Positions 23,056 to 34,039 of a DNA stretch of 64,000 bases are shown here, piece by piece; position 1 is the first letter of the stretch, and each line of letters starts with the position of its first letter. Under the pieces are notes generated by a model. The model was given only the letters and a program-made list of their open reading frames with translations. It was not told where the DNA came from and did not search any database. Source of the DNA: Harmothoe impar (taxonomy: Eukaryota; Annelida; Polychaeta; Phyllodocida; Polynoidae). The stretch is taken from assembly GCA_947462335.1 (NCBI GenBank), contig OX381710.1, forward strand, positions 61,264,842 through 61,328,841, in the 5' to 3' direction. The position numbers and the translations under genes are program-made.

Positions 23056-25161
23056 ATGTCTACCACCGCCAACGTCACGCACCAGAGGTCACCTTCACAG
23101 GCCAGTACGGCCTCAGCCGGCCTCCTCAACGACGCTATTTCTGCAGCAGAGCGCCCGGGAGTACTCACTGGAGGAGCCGGTCAGCAGGACTGCCTGCTCC
23201 CGGCTCACCTGGAGCTCTTCGAGGAGGGCATCTTCACCCAGCCTGATCGCCTCTCAGACGAGGAGGTAGCTGCACATCTCCTGCATGTGGACGGTTACCA
23301 GCAGTCCATGATTCGGCCTGCTCCCGACCTGCATACACCTGGGCTCAGGGTTGTGGGACAGGGTCCACCACCTACACTAACTGCCCAGAGGCAGGTGTGT
23401 GGCTCGGTTCAGCGCCCACAGCCCATCCCTGCCACTCAGTCCTATAACCCTCATGTGGTGGCGGCAGCAGGGAGTGAGGATCAGGGCATGAATGCAGTAC
23501 CTGCAGACCATATGCAGCATGTCACAACCCGCCAGGTGAGGCAAGCTATACCATGGCCAGAGGAGGTTGACTTTGTGGAGATCCCACGTCCCCGCAAGCG
23601 CCGCCTGGAGGACATACGCTCGCCTGAGGAGCCATCCTTGGTGCCACATAAAAGGTCTAAGCCTGGTTGGGTTGCGCCGCGCAGAGTGGACCTACCTGAT
23701 AGGTCACATGCTACGGACATATATGGCAGACAGGGGCACTCGAGATATGAACATTATGTCCAGGACAACCCTAATGACTTTGACCCCCGCAGCATCCCCC
23801 CTGCGGTGGGGGAGAGACAGGAGGTCCCAGGACACCATCTCCGCCGTGAGGAGGCGGGCCCCATACACATTCCACTACAGGGTGAGCCAGGGATGCATGT
23901 GCTGCATGATAACTCCGGCTCTGCTCACCAGGGGCCGCCTCTGGGCAGACAGGAGGCTGTACCAGTGCCGGGACAGGCACGTGTTATTATCGGGCCGTCT
24001 AGAGTTAGACGTCGTACTTGTGTAACACCAGACGGTACACAGGAGGATGTGGCGTCTAGGGTAAGCCACGTACCTAGTGTGCATGGTGGGCGTGACTCAC
24101 GTGCATCAGTGTACTCAGATGTATCACAGCAGCCGCGCCACCACACACCCCCTCCACGCCGCCACACACCCCCACCACGACGTCAGACACCACCACCTGG
24201 CCACAGAGCACCCCCTCCTCCTGCTCACTCCCCACGGCCGGTGGTTGGTGAGAGGGAGGTCGGTGCCCTGGAGGAGGTGGGGCCGGTGTATGGTCCTAGA
24301 CCTTTTGATGACCCGCTAGACTATGTTGAACTACCTGCTACTGAACCACTAGATGCGGAGACAGGGGATGTAATGCCCAAGGTTAAGAGACTACTGGAGG
24401 CGGTATATACCAACCCCCTTACTAAGGAAGGCCTGTCTGCCACATATAAAGCCTACCCTCGTCCTGCTAACTTGCCCATGCTGCATAAGACTAGACTCAA
24501 CCCAGATATACATCGATTGATGCTGGAGAATGAGCATGACAGAGTGGTACAAAGGGATAACCCTCTCAGGTCTGTACAGTGGGCCCTACAGTTCATGGCA
24601 CGGCCACTGGTTAACATTGTGTCACATCTACAGAGTGGAGATACCCCAAAGCCCAAGCTTATTGTTGCTCATGCAGTGGATGCGTTAAAAATAGCAGCTA
24701 AAGCTTCCCATAAAGTCAATGACCTCAGGAGGTCAAGCCTCAGTGTGGGTCTATGTGGGGCCGGTCTGGACATTGCGCGCCAGACTGGGGAGCATGGTTT
24801 CCAGTATCTGCTAGGTGACACTGCCCGGGAACAGGTGGTGGCTAGACAGAGGGAAGCAGAGATCCTTAGAGATGTAGTAGCACCCCCACCCCGTCACAAT
24901 GGTAACCGTGGGGCCCGGGGAAACGGCCGGAGCGGCCAGACCCGAGGCCGCTTCAACAAACACGGGAACGGCCAGAAGAGGTCAGGCCAGCAGAGGTCCA
25001 ACAGCCGCAAACAGCAGAACGGATCCCGCCCCCAGGGGGGAGGTCGCTCACAGAACGGGAGCCGTCCCCGCGGAGGCAGCAGCAGTGGGGGCCGAGGAAA
25101 AACCCGTCGCAATGCCGGTGGCCAGAGAGGGGGCGGCAACAACAACGGGAACCGAAACTAA
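23056..25161 (+). CDS. gag: DIRS Gag-like nucleic-acid-binding protein
   Basis: An open frame of 701 residues from ATG 23056; upstream in-frame codons exist but lack ATG. The first two thirds are rich in Pro, Arg and His, with a Pro block at about residues 355-400 (repeats of the RRHTPPP type). A more ordered segment follows at about 440-600, beginning near a DYVELP motif. The last ~90 residues are almost only Gly, Arg, Asn, Ser and Gln, an RGG-like RNA-binding tail. I see no CCHC knuckle. By position and composition it is the structural protein that packages the RNA. The pol frame overlaps its 3' end, which implies translational coupling or frameshift. The N-terminal half has no family I can name. 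Confidence 0.8.
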   Translation: MSTTANVTHQRSPSQASTASAGLLNDAISAAERPGVLTGGAGQQDCLLPAHLELFEEGIFTQPDRLSDEEVAAHLLHVDGYQQSMIRPAPDLHTPGLRVVGQGPPPTLTAQRQVCGSVQRPQPIPATQSYNPHVVAAAGSEDQGMNAVPADHMQHVTTRQVRQAIPWPEEVDFVEIPRPRKRRLEDIRSPEEPSLVPHKRSKPGWVAPRRVDLPDRSHATDIYGRQGHSRYEHYVQDNPNDFDPRSIPPAVGERQEVPGHHLRREEAGPIHIPLQGEPGMHVLHDNSGSAHQGPPLGRQEAVPVPGQARVIIGPSRVRRRTCVTPDGTQEDVASRVSHVPSVHGGRDSRASVYSDVSQQPRHHTPPPRRHTPPPRRQTPPPGHRAPPPPAHSPRPVVGEREVGALEEVGPVYGPRPFDDPLDYVELPATEPLDAETGDVMPKVKRLLEAVYTNPLTKEGLSATYKAYPRPANLPMLHKTRLNPDIHRLMLENEHDRVVQRDNPLRSVQWALQFMARPLVNIVSHLQSGDTPKPKLIVAHAVDALKIAAKASHKVNDLRRSSLSVGLCGAGLDIARQTGEHGFQYLLGDTAREQVVARQREAEILRDVVAPPPRHNGNRGARGNGRSGQTRGRFNKHGNGQKRSGQQRSNSRKQQNGSRPQGGGRSQNGSRPRGGSSSGGRGKTRRNAGGQRGGGNNNGNRN

Positions 25162-27077
25162 ATGTAAGTTATACTCAATCCACTCCTAAATCGCCCACGC
25201 CTGCCTTCCAGGCTGGTGGATTACAGAGGGCTTCTCATTGCTGGATCCAATACACATCTGACAGATGGGTCTTGGACATGGTAAAGGGGATGCCTATAGA
25301 CCTGCAGTCTATGCCCACACAGAGATTCATCTCGGACTCTGCTCACAATGACCCTGTGAAGGATAGACTGTTGGGAGAGCAGATAGAAATATTAATGCAG
25401 TCTGGGGTATTGGAACCAGCTTACCCCACAGACAGAGCATTTGTATCTCATATGTTCCTCCGCCCAAAGAGTGATGGTACTTTTAGACCAATTCTAAACC
25501 TATCTGACCTCAATGAGTATACAGAGTACCGACATTTCAAGATGGACCACCTACAGTCAGTAATGCGCATGGTCCCACGCTCCTCCTATTTAGCATGCAT
25601 AGACTTGGAAAAAGCTTATTTTTCTTTGGCTGTTAAAAGGAGGGACAGAGACCTACTGCAGCTGCAGTATCATGGGAAGAGATATAGATACACATGCTTG
25701 CCAAACGGTTACTCCCCGGGGCCCCGTATCTTTACTCGCATCATGAAGGCACTGCTTTCACACCTGCGAGTTGAATACGGTGTGAATCTCGTCTTCTATA
25801 TAGACGATGGCCTTATCTATGGGGATAGCCAGGAGGCAGTGCAATCCTATGTGTATCACACCCTCAGGGTACTGCAAGATGCAGGGTTCTCAGTCAATTT
25901 TAAAAAGTCGACTCTACACCCAACTAAAACCATAGAGTACCTGGGATTCCAAATTGATTCTGAAACTCTCACCCTCACTATCCCAGACCACAAGGTAAAC
26001 TCTTTAGTGGACACAGGCCAGGCGATGCTGAGGGTACAGAAAACCACCATAAGGCAGTTTGCTGCTTTAGTGGGGAAGTTTGCGGCCACAGACCCAGGGA
26101 ATGACAGGGCAAAGGTGCATATTAAAGTGCTCCAGCAGGCTAAGATCACAGCATTGCGCAGAGTGGGCTTTGACTATGAGGCCAATATGTACCTTGACTC
26201 TGCCACCAAACAGTGCATTAAGCAGTGGGTGCACCATGTACCAGTTGCTAGTGCAGTGTATGATGAATACCCACCCCAGGAGGTTGTGTTTACAGACGCA
26301 TCCAAAACAGGTTGGGGGTTCTACTGGGTGGCAGGTGACAGAGAGTATGGGGAGGAGTGGCCGCAGGAACAAAAAGAGTTGCATATTAACATCCTGGAGC
26401 TACGGGCCATCCTCCTGGCACTTAAAATGCTCTGGAGAAGTCTTAAGGGAAAGAGAATAAAACTTATGGTCGATAATACTACAGCAATACGCTGCATTCA
26501 AAAAGGGGGATCCACTAACTCTCCTGCATGTAATAACGAAACTTACTTGGTGTACTTGTTTGCATGGAGCAAAGATATCACGTTCACTTTGGTATACTGC
26601 CCAACAAAATTGAATGTGAGGGCAGATAGAGCATCAAGGGCATTCACATGCTCTGCTGAGTGGAGGTTGTCGGCACATACCTTACAAACAATATATAGCA
26701 AGTTCAAAACGCCACACATCGATTTATTTGCCGCACATAATAATGCAGTGTGCACCAAGTATGTCTCGATGTGTTATGACGCCAATGCTGTTAACACAGA
26801 TGCATTTACCATGACATGGGACTGTAATGCTCACATATTTCCACCCTTTTCTCTTGTTGGCAGGGTGGTGAGAAAGGTGAAGAAGGACGGGACCACAGGA
26901 GTACTCATCCTCCCGGACTGGAGGACACAGCCCTGGTACGGGGAGGTATCAAGACTGCGCGGCTACAACAGGAGGCTGACCATCCCTGTGACCCACCAGA
27001 CCCTGGAGTGGCCAGGCAAGGCAGACATGACGTTCCCACTGGCAACAAAGTGCAACATCATATGTATCCCTCTATGA
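25161..27077 (+). CDS. pol: DIRS reverse transcriptase/RNase H polyprotein
   Basis: The true start is not determined. The frame is open through the gag stop, and the conserved RWVLDMV segment begins near 25251, ahead of the first useful ATG. RT fingers and palm follow: SHMFLRPKSDGTFRPILNLS, then the catalytic aspartate in CIDLEKAYF and YIDDG at about 25798. RNase H acidic residues lie in FTDASKTGWG, NILELRA, MVDNTTAI and NVRADRASR. A C-terminal stretch with TPHIDLFA, IFPPF and GVLILPDWRTQPWYG matches the extension usual between RNase H and recombinase in DIRS elements. About 638 codons have no internal stop. It copies element RNA into DNA that is later circularised. The 3' end overlaps the recombinase frame. 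Confidence 0.92.
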   Translation, partial: NVSYTQSTPKSPTPAFQAGGLQRASHCWIQYTSDRWVLDMVKGMPIDLQSMPTQRFISDSAHNDPVKDRLLGEQIEILMQSGVLEPAYPTDRAFVSHMFLRPKSDGTFRPILNLSDLNEYTEYRHFKMDHLQSVMRMVPRSSYLACIDLEKAYFSLAVKRRDRDLLQLQYHGKRYRYTCLPNGYSPGPRIFTRIMKALLSHLRVEYGVNLVFYIDDGLIYGDSQEAVQSYVYHTLRVLQDAGFSVNFKKSTLHPTKTIEYLGFQIDSETLTLTIPDHKVNSLVDTGQAMLRVQKTTIRQFAALVGKFAATDPGNDRAKVHIKVLQQAKITALRRVGFDYEANMYLDSATKQCIKQWVHHVPVASAVYDEYPPQEVVFTDASKTGWGFYWVAGDREYGEEWPQEQKELHINILELRAILLALKMLWRSLKGKRIKLMVDNTTAIRCIQKGGSTNSPACNNETYLVYLFAWSKDITFTLVYCPTKLNVRADRASRAFTCSAEWRLSAHTLQTIYSKFKTPHIDLFAAHNNAVCTKYVSMCYDANAVNTDAFTMTWDCNAHIFPPFSLVGRVVRKVKKDGTTGVLILPDWRTQPWYGEVSRLRGYNRRLTIPVTHQTLEWPGKADMTFPLATKCNIICIPL

Positions 27078-28054
27078 GATACATATGGTGTAATTACCTG
27101 GGCCTCACACAGAGAACATGGGAAGTTCTGTCAATCTCATGGGCAGACAACACCAAAGCAGCGTATGAGGGTGTAGCAAAGAGATGGCTGGAGTATACAT
27201 CACGTCTCAATATACCACCAGTTAAACCAGAGGTCCACCAGGTGATGTCCTTTCTCACATCATATTATGACACTGGAGTAGGGCACAGTGCCATTAATAC
27301 TACCAAGGCTTTCCTATCATGCATTATTAGACTGGAGGGCGTTCCATTGGGAGAACACCCTACCATCTCGAAGTTCTGCAGGGGTACCAAGAGAGATAGG
27401 GGACCGGAGGAGAAAGTGTCTTATATATGGGATCCGATTCCTGTATTAAAGGCTATGGAGGCTTGGGGAGACATAGCACAGCTGGATTACGAAATGCTAT
27501 CACGTCGCACCATGCTCCTGTTCCTCCTGGCCACGGGTCAGCGCTTACAAGCCGTTCACCTAATGAAGAGGGAGGACTGTGTATGGACTGCTAATACAGT
27601 GCGAATCAAATACTCCATGCGGTTAAAGTCAAATGACCCAGTGGCAAAGCCCTTGGTATTAAGGTTCACTAAGCGTGAAAATACCAGGGCATGTGTTTTC
27701 TCTCACCTCAAAGCCTATGTGGAGGACAGTAGGTCCCACAGGGCGGCACCATTTGTGTTCTCTACAGTGAGGGTGCCCACGAAAAGAGCTAGTGCCGATA
27801 CAATCTCACGCCAGGTGAAGGCTGCATTAAAGGATCTTGGTGTGCACAAGCAGTATACTGCATACAGTGCCAGATCAGCCTCCACAAGTGCTGCTGCTCG
27901 ACTCAACATCCCTTTGCCAGACATACTCAACTCAGCAGGTTGGTCAGCTGAATCAACCTTCGCGGCCTATTATAACAGGCCACTATACAAACCCCCAGAA
28001 CAGTCGGACACTGACTTCATACCTGCAATGCTGCAGGAGGGGTTAGGCATTTAG
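27062..28054 (+). CDS. DIRS tyrosine recombinase
   Basis: 330 residues from ATG 27062. The same frame is open from 27008 inside pol, so expression by frameshift is also possible. An N-terminal SAM-like core-binding segment begins near SWADNTKAAYEG. The catalytic part has the first Arg in LATGQRLQAVHL, the second Arg in TAYSARSAST (Tyr where many relatives have His), a Trp in SAGWSAEST, and the nucleophile in FAAYYNRPL. It joins circular element DNA to the genome without target duplication, so no DDE integrase is needed. Length is normal for the family. The frame is intact. Confidence 0.93.
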   Translation: MYPSMRYIWCNYLGLTQRTWEVLSISWADNTKAAYEGVAKRWLEYTSRLNIPPVKPEVHQVMSFLTSYYDTGVGHSAINTTKAFLSCIIRLEGVPLGEHPTISKFCRGTKRDRGPEEKVSYIWDPIPVLKAMEAWGDIAQLDYEMLSRRTMLLFLLATGQRLQAVHLMKREDCVWTANTVRIKYSMRLKSNDPVAKPLVLRFTKRENTRACVFSHLKAYVEDSRSHRAAPFVFSTVRVPTKRASADTISRQVKAALKDLGVHKQYTAYSARSASTSAAARLNIPLPDILNSAGWSAESTFAAYYNRPLYKPPEQSDTDFIPAMLQEGLGI

Positions 28055-28473
28055 GTGGGATATTCATCCAATGCCACAGTGACACACCACAGACTATGAA
28101 CTTAGCAGATGTTCACGCACATAGATAGAGTGCTATAGTCACACACTAGCATAGTGGTGTATACAGGTAGTCACGTATTGATTAGAGACTCATCTTATCA
28201 TTCAGATAATAGTCATAGACTCCTTGTAGCTAGGACTGCTATATACATATATATATATAGTTTGCCTTCTTTTAAAAGAAGAGGGGGGGGGAGGTATTAT
28301 ACATCGGAGATACCCCCACCATCATCACGGTAGCATAACACATGTATAACATAGATGTGTATAGATCTGCATATTTGCTTGAGATGATTGTGGTTTTGCG
28401 ATAACACAGAAATAAAGATTATTTTTGAAAGCAAAGCTCCCGCCTGAGTTTATTTTTACCGTACGAGTTAAAG
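28055..28473 (+). other. DIRS 3' untranslated region
   Basis: AT-rich, with a poly-G run at about 28284 and AATAAA at about 28411, a candidate polyadenylation signal. No coding content. Confidence 0.5.
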
Positions 28474-28583
28474 TAGCTAAGTCGTCATTTCAGACCCCTC
28501 TCATGAATAATTGTAATTTACATGATTTTAAGAAATGTAAATGTAATTATTGATGAGAAGGGCTGAAATGACAGTGACTTAGC
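28474..28583. repeat. DIRS internal complementary region
   Basis: Bases 28474-28511 are the reverse complement of the element's left end (22304-22341). Bases 28512-28583 are the reverse complement of its right end (28697-28768). The join is the head-to-tail circle junction. In the DIRS model this region templates completion of the ends and circularisation. Identity appears complete by eye. Confidence 0.92.
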
Positions 28584-28662
28584 CCACCACCTCGTTAGCA
28601 CTCGCTTATCCCACCCATTAAGTCACTGGGTAAAATAAACTCAAAATACATGTTAAAGTCTG

Positions 28663-28705
28663 AGCTGGTCCGGCCCTAGCCACAAGGGTAACCATAGCTA
28701 AGTCA
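28663..28705. repeat. DIRS right inverted terminal repeat core
   Basis: Exact reverse complement of 22332-22374 over 43 bp. The sequence beyond it to 28768 is specific to the right end. Confidence 0.95.
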
Positions 28706-28768
28706 CTGTCATTTCAGCCCTTCTCATCAATAATTACATTTACATTTCTTAAAATCATGTAAATTACA

Positions 28769-30362
28769 AATAAAAGAGCTGTGTTCTCCACCCACATCAC
28801 CCACAGGTGAGCATTCTCTCACAGGTGTGCTTCTCCTGTGTGTCACCCCCTCCCTGCACACACACACACACATACACACAAGTCAATGGTGGAATGGATG
28901 TCATATATTGATCCACTCTCCATGCAGGTGTTTAGTCTTGGCACATGCAAATACCAGTGCCATGTGAGTAGGGTTGTGTTTGGAGAGTAGCATTGATCCC
29001 TGTCTGCCCGTGGAGATATACTATAGGGAGACTGGGGTTGCTTGGCACACACTATGCACAATAACATGTGGAGATATAATAGGGAGACTGGGGTTGCTTG
29101 GCACACACTATGCACATGGGGACTGTTCATGACAGAGATGGGCAGCGTCTGCTAGATACAGTACATCTGAGAATACCATGCATGTACATGCATACATGGC
29201 CATTGCACAACCAACACTCTACATATAATTTACATGTCCTCTGACCTAATCCCTATATCCATGTCAATGCATTTAGCCTACGTGCAAATGACCAGAGTTA
29301 ACCACCTTTTGAATCAAACCCATTATCCCAGCTTCATTTCAATATTCCTCGAATGTCGCACGGTGGTATTGTCAGAGTGTACACCTTAATCATCAACTCT
29401 CCTCCTCCTGGACTGAAGGGCAAGCTGGTGCTGACACCTAGTAGAACTAGCTGGAACTAGAACCAGCGTGCCCGGGTCTGTGATACGGGGTCGGGAGGTA
29501 TTTCTGCTGTCAAAGACAGGGACGGGTTAAGGAGATGCTTTGGACGTCTATGAATGTATTTACGGATATAGCGATGCCTGCATTTGGGTGGGGACGGTGT
29601 ATTAGATTTTGGTTTACTAAAGGTGCGGCTCATTCAGTAGGGTCAGACTAGGTACCACGGGAGCGTTGCAATTCCCCCGGGCCTGTGGATTGTAAGTCAT
29701 ACAACTCATATCCCATAGTCATCACGTCACTGAAGGTACAAAGTACCAACAGGTAAGAATTATTCCTACTGAATGACAACCGTGAACAGAGAGCCTTTGG
29801 TTTCTGTAGTGTCCCCAAAGTACACACAACAGGTGTGGTGTGCCGGTCCATACACACATACTCTCATCTAGGCGCATTAAGCAACCTAAAACACATAGCT
29901 CTTGTCATAAACTAATATGAAAAGTAAAGTTACACATTTTAATTTTGTTTTTAAACGATATTGACTTGTTTAGAATGATAAAAATGGAGTTAGGGTGTGT
30001 GAGGGAGGATTGTGTGGACGGAGTAGTGGTGGTCGCCTGTGACACGTGCTCTGTATACAGTATAGAACGTACAGCGTGCCAGTGTAGGCCCACCACGTGG
30101 TGGATATGTGTATATATAGGCATGGGGAGGGGCATGGTATATTGGGACCATGGTTATACTATGTACCTGCCCATCCAAGACAGACAGGAGGGTAGTTGGA
30201 ACGGATATTATTTTCGAGTTAGACTTTCGGTTAGAGAGCTGCTGCTCAAGTTCAAGTTTAAATATATTTATAATTATATAATAGACACAACTAGAACGAC
30301 AGAACTTTTATTTTAATTTTAATTGGCGTTTATTAACCATTATTAATCATATTGATCACAAC
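28769..30362. other. non-coding interval
   Basis: Holds a tandem duplication with 58-bp period (29011-29117) containing AGGGAGACTGGGGTTGCTTG twice, and a CA-rich stretch at about 28856-28878. No gene is recognised. Confidence 0.5.
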
Positions 30363-30389
30363 GTTTCGGCGAGGTTTTGCCTTCATCAG
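30363..30389 (-). ncRNA. hammerhead-like core, probable Penelope relic
   Basis: On the minus strand CTGATGA is followed by AGGC, eight bases, GCC and GAAAC. This is the hammerhead arrangement core/stem II/GAAA with one extra A. The CTGATGAAGG-to-GCCGAAACG form is frequent in terminal repeats of Penelope-like elements. I see no RT nearby, so a relic is likely. Ribozyme activity is untested. Confidence 0.4.
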
Positions 30390-30532
30390 GGTGCTGTTTC
30401 TCCACAAATATATGGAGGTCCGCAAATTTTCGGGGGTCCATAAATACACTCTCCTATATTTATGGGGGTCCGCAAATATCTACGGAAATTGTTTTCTGGT
30501 ACTTAAGCATACAAATACGGACCTCCGTATAT

Positions 30533-30602
30533 ATTTGCGGAGCTCCGCAAATCTATGGAAGAAAATTTGCGGAGCTCCACATATTTGCGGAGCTCCGCAA
30601 AT
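30533..30602. repeat. two perfect 20-bp palindromes
   Basis: ATTTGCGGAGCTCCGCAAAT occurs at 30533-30552 and again at 30583-30602, with a half-copy between them. A wider zone (30405-30602) repeats GGNGGTCCGCAAAT-type motifs. A direct repeat of 26 bp with 33-bp period follows at 30623-30681. Confidence 0.85.
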
Positions 30603-30681
30603 TTGTGGAGAAACACCATCCTGGTGTTATATTTATTTGCTCAATGTCTTCATCAGGTGTTATATTTATTTGCTCAATGTC

Positions 30682-32842
30682 AACAATATGTATACAAGTT
30701 TTACAATTCAGGGTTTTAATCAATATGGCATAGGCCTAAGCCTCTGGCCATTTTTTTTTTAATGTTGGTTTCCGGTAACATGGTCACACAAACCAGACCC
30801 GGACGGCCGATTTTTTTTTTTAATTTAATTTTTTTTTTAATTTTGGAGGGTTTCCTTTAAATGTTAATCTCAGGTCTATTCGTGTGCGTTCAACCTACCA
30901 ATGTGATATTACTATTAGCATGGTTTCCCGCACCTTTAATAATTAGAGAATAATCCCGGATCCTGGCAAACTATTTTCACTTTCTGATGAACGCTTTGTT
31001 CCACTAAGCCCTCTAGGAAGTCAACAATTCGTATCTGTTGTCATGGCAACGTCTCCCTCTGCCCATGCTTCCCACATTCTCTGGAACCCGATGTAAGACT
31101 GCTGTCGTTTATTAAAGAGAGGCATGTATAGTGTGAGCACACATCCTCCTCTACACCCCTCCCTCCCTCTGCTTCCGAGTTCTCCCCACCATATCCCCTT
31201 CTGCCCCCTCCCAAGACATCAAACACACACAGACGTGATCCCCCCCCCCCCCCCCCCCGGGTGCAGGACATACATCACGTGTTTAATCGGCACGTGGCTG
31301 CAGGAGGAGTGTTGGCAGCTACTGATTGCTGAGTCACACACAGGCGTCTTCATATCTCGGCGAGCTTCCCGCCAATTACGGTAAAAGCCCGCTCGGGGCG
31401 GCGCTGCCGGCATGGCTACATCTGTGTGTATGTCGTCTGCAGGTAGAGGGACGCCGCCACAAACCCAGGCGGAACATGCTGATCGACGCAGACAGAACGC
31501 GTGAAGCAGACGACACTGCCGTCATAGCCAGTTGGTTGCAAACATTGTACACGGTCACATATAGGCTAATATCAAATGTAGCTGAGCAGTAGAATCTACA
31601 GTCTTCCAGTATACTGCAGCATTAGTGTACATGAGCAGGGGCTACTGTGGGTTTACAGTACCAAAGGCGTGATTTCGGGTTCATTTTATCCTCCTTGCAG
31701 GGGAGGGCTCCCCAAAGCAATATGATGGCATGTCTGTGATATATTCTATTCACATTGATCCCGGATTGCATAATAAAGCTGTATGGGGAAGCGACTATAA
31801 ACTGTACTTGTAACATGGAGATGAGAAGTAGAATATACAGTTTTACACTATAAAATATGGTACAAAAAAATCCTTTTCCATTTTTTTTTACCTGAATGTG
31901 TTTCGCCAATGGGCAATAAGAGCCCAAAAAGAGGGTCCCATGTGACCTAGGTATTGTCTTTTGGAGTGTATTTTCAATGCGTGCACTTGCGTGAACTTGA
32001 AAAATACAAATGTAGTACATTGTGCCTAGCCTGTGCATTGTGAGAGTTAGCTGAATCCTAAGCAGAATTCTATGGAATGAGATTAAATAAAGTAGGTAGC
32101 ACACGGTTTATTTAAACACGATTGATTTTTGAGGAATGATCATCGGACATACTCACTTTTAAATTTGAATACGTATTTGTGGATTAGGATTAAATGGGCA
32201 TATTCCATAAGGCCTACACCATATAGGGTATTTTCTCATTGGGTGAGCTATACATGTGCATAATTTAGAGAATCCTAGCCATAAGAATATGCCGTCTTAT
32301 AAACCTGGCCTCATAAACCTCCGAAAACCACCTGGCCCTCCTTGTTAACTAATTACCGATCACTATAAAGCAATATCTACCGACCCCCATCACCAGTTTT
32401 GACAGCCGCTTTGGTTTGATCATGCTTGTGGCAAGTCCTTTATTCCAGTATATTGGCCATCGGCCATCGTACATGTATAGCTAATCAGCAGGCCTTTCAT
32501 CTATCATTTTACACATGTTCACCCAAGGCACCACTACCACCCACGGACGATGATAAACACATAGTTCTAGTCAAATATAGGCATTGCCTGTAGTCAAGGT
32601 ACCAGAAGACACTGCTACATCCCAGGGTGCTATACTTGTCCCCAGGCCACGTGTTACCCACACATTCACCTTGTCCTTCATTGTACAGAGTGTTAGGCTG
32701 CACCATGATACAGGACAGACACTAAGTGCTGGCGGTTTGATGCTGCACCTATTGCCTTTCATTACCTTGTTGATATAGACTGGTGAATGATATTACACTT
32801 CCATTGATGTCGTCCCTACGGCACCGTGGCAGTGTAAGCCAC
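30682..32842. other. non-coding interval
   Basis: Poly-T (30749, 30809-30838) and poly-C (31240-31258) tracts. No gene is recognised. The 31622-32104 minus frame has no motif. Confidence 0.4.
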
Positions 32843-33038
32843 TACACTGTAAACAGTTAGTGTAGGCACACAGTAGAATCTACTGTAGATCTACAGCAGA
32901 ATCTACTGTATAATGGATTTCCAGTAGAATCTACTGTAGATTTCCAGTATATTCTACTATTTACATACAATAGACTATACACCTACAGTCGAATCTACTG
33001 TACACCTACAAAAATGGCAAACAACTTTTTACAGTGTA
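32843..33038. mobile_element. small MITE with palindromic internal repeats
   Basis: Left end TACACTGTAAA and right end TTTACAGTGTA are inverted. The interior repeats CAGTAGAATCTACTGTAGA-type units, each nearly palindromic, at 25-30 bp spacing. Confidence 0.7.
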
Positions 33039-34039
33039 TGCGTTCAATTAAAGATAGAGTAGAGGTAGAGTGTACTTACCAAACTCCAAGGGCAAGAACG
33101 AGTGTCTTTGCATTTTCTGGTACCGGGCTGTGTCCCGCCCATCTGCTGTAAGAACACACGTGTGTTTAGTCCATGCCTGGTATATGTGTGTCATTGTGAG
33201 TTAGTTTCACTAAATGTCTAAATGTATCAGCTACTGTAGTGTACAGTATGTGTGAAGATGTATATCGAAGCGTCCTCGGGAGAATTCAGGTCAGGTAGGG
33301 CCCTAACTTAGTGTTCCCACTGCCTATCTTATAAACAATACTACATTTCCCCTTCTGATTGTGTGTCCACTTCATCATATGACCTGTCAAACTAACTGAT
33401 TGGGAGGATAGTTATGGCACTTTTGACAAGACTATGGGAGTGGTCATTTGGTAAAGAAATGTTGGCAATTGTGTTCCTCACCCCGCCCTAAATGATTATA
33501 ATACATGTAGTAATGTTTGTGCTACTTACCAGATGCAGCTTTGATGTAAATATCCTCCATACTGCTTCACAATTAAACATTCCTCTTCTGAGCTGGTGGT
33601 AAATATTTTGCTTTGTCAACAACATGGCTGATTTGTGACCTTTATGACAACTTCCTGCAGCTGGTTACCTGAGGTCATCTAGGGAGTAAACCTTATTTCA
33701 AATGCACTGGGAGAGTGGGGCTATTCCCTCTCAACAGAGGGCAGTCTACTGTGCCAGAGTAGCTTACACTTCCAGGTAGTTCAGCCATTTTATAAACACT
33801 GCCATAATTGCCTGCATTCAGGTAGAAAATACACTGTTTGTGGCTAACTGGGAGCATGGCACCATGTAAATGTTTGAGCCCAAGGAGGAGGACTACTTAT
33901 TTGACGCACACATGAAGGCAGTTAGTGAGTACATGTTTTTATTCAGAAGTCATCACCAGCAAATATACATGTTGCTCACCAGCCAAGCTTGCATTGTGGT
34001 ACTCTCGTCCCCAAATCCTTCCGAAGGAAGGCTCTGGTA
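33039..34039. other. non-coding interval
   Basis: No gene, RNA or repeat recognised. Confidence 0.35.

Larger units (their letters stand above)
22304..28768 (+). mobile_element. full-length DIRS retrotransposon (6,465 bp)
   Basis: Gag, RT/RNase H and tyrosine recombinase are in order on the plus strand. Inverted terminal repeats and an internal complementary region match both extreme ends. The boundaries come from the internal region: its left half is the complement of the element's first bases (ATTATTCATGAGAGG) and its right half that of the last bases (ATGTAAATTACA). The flanks diverge exactly there. There is no target-site duplication, as expected for tyrosine-recombinase integration. All three frames are open, so this copy may be competent. 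Confidence 0.92.

Noticed and set aside
23377..24167. Minus-strand frames opposite DIRS gag
   Set aside because: Mirror frames of a GC-rich coding region with no motif.
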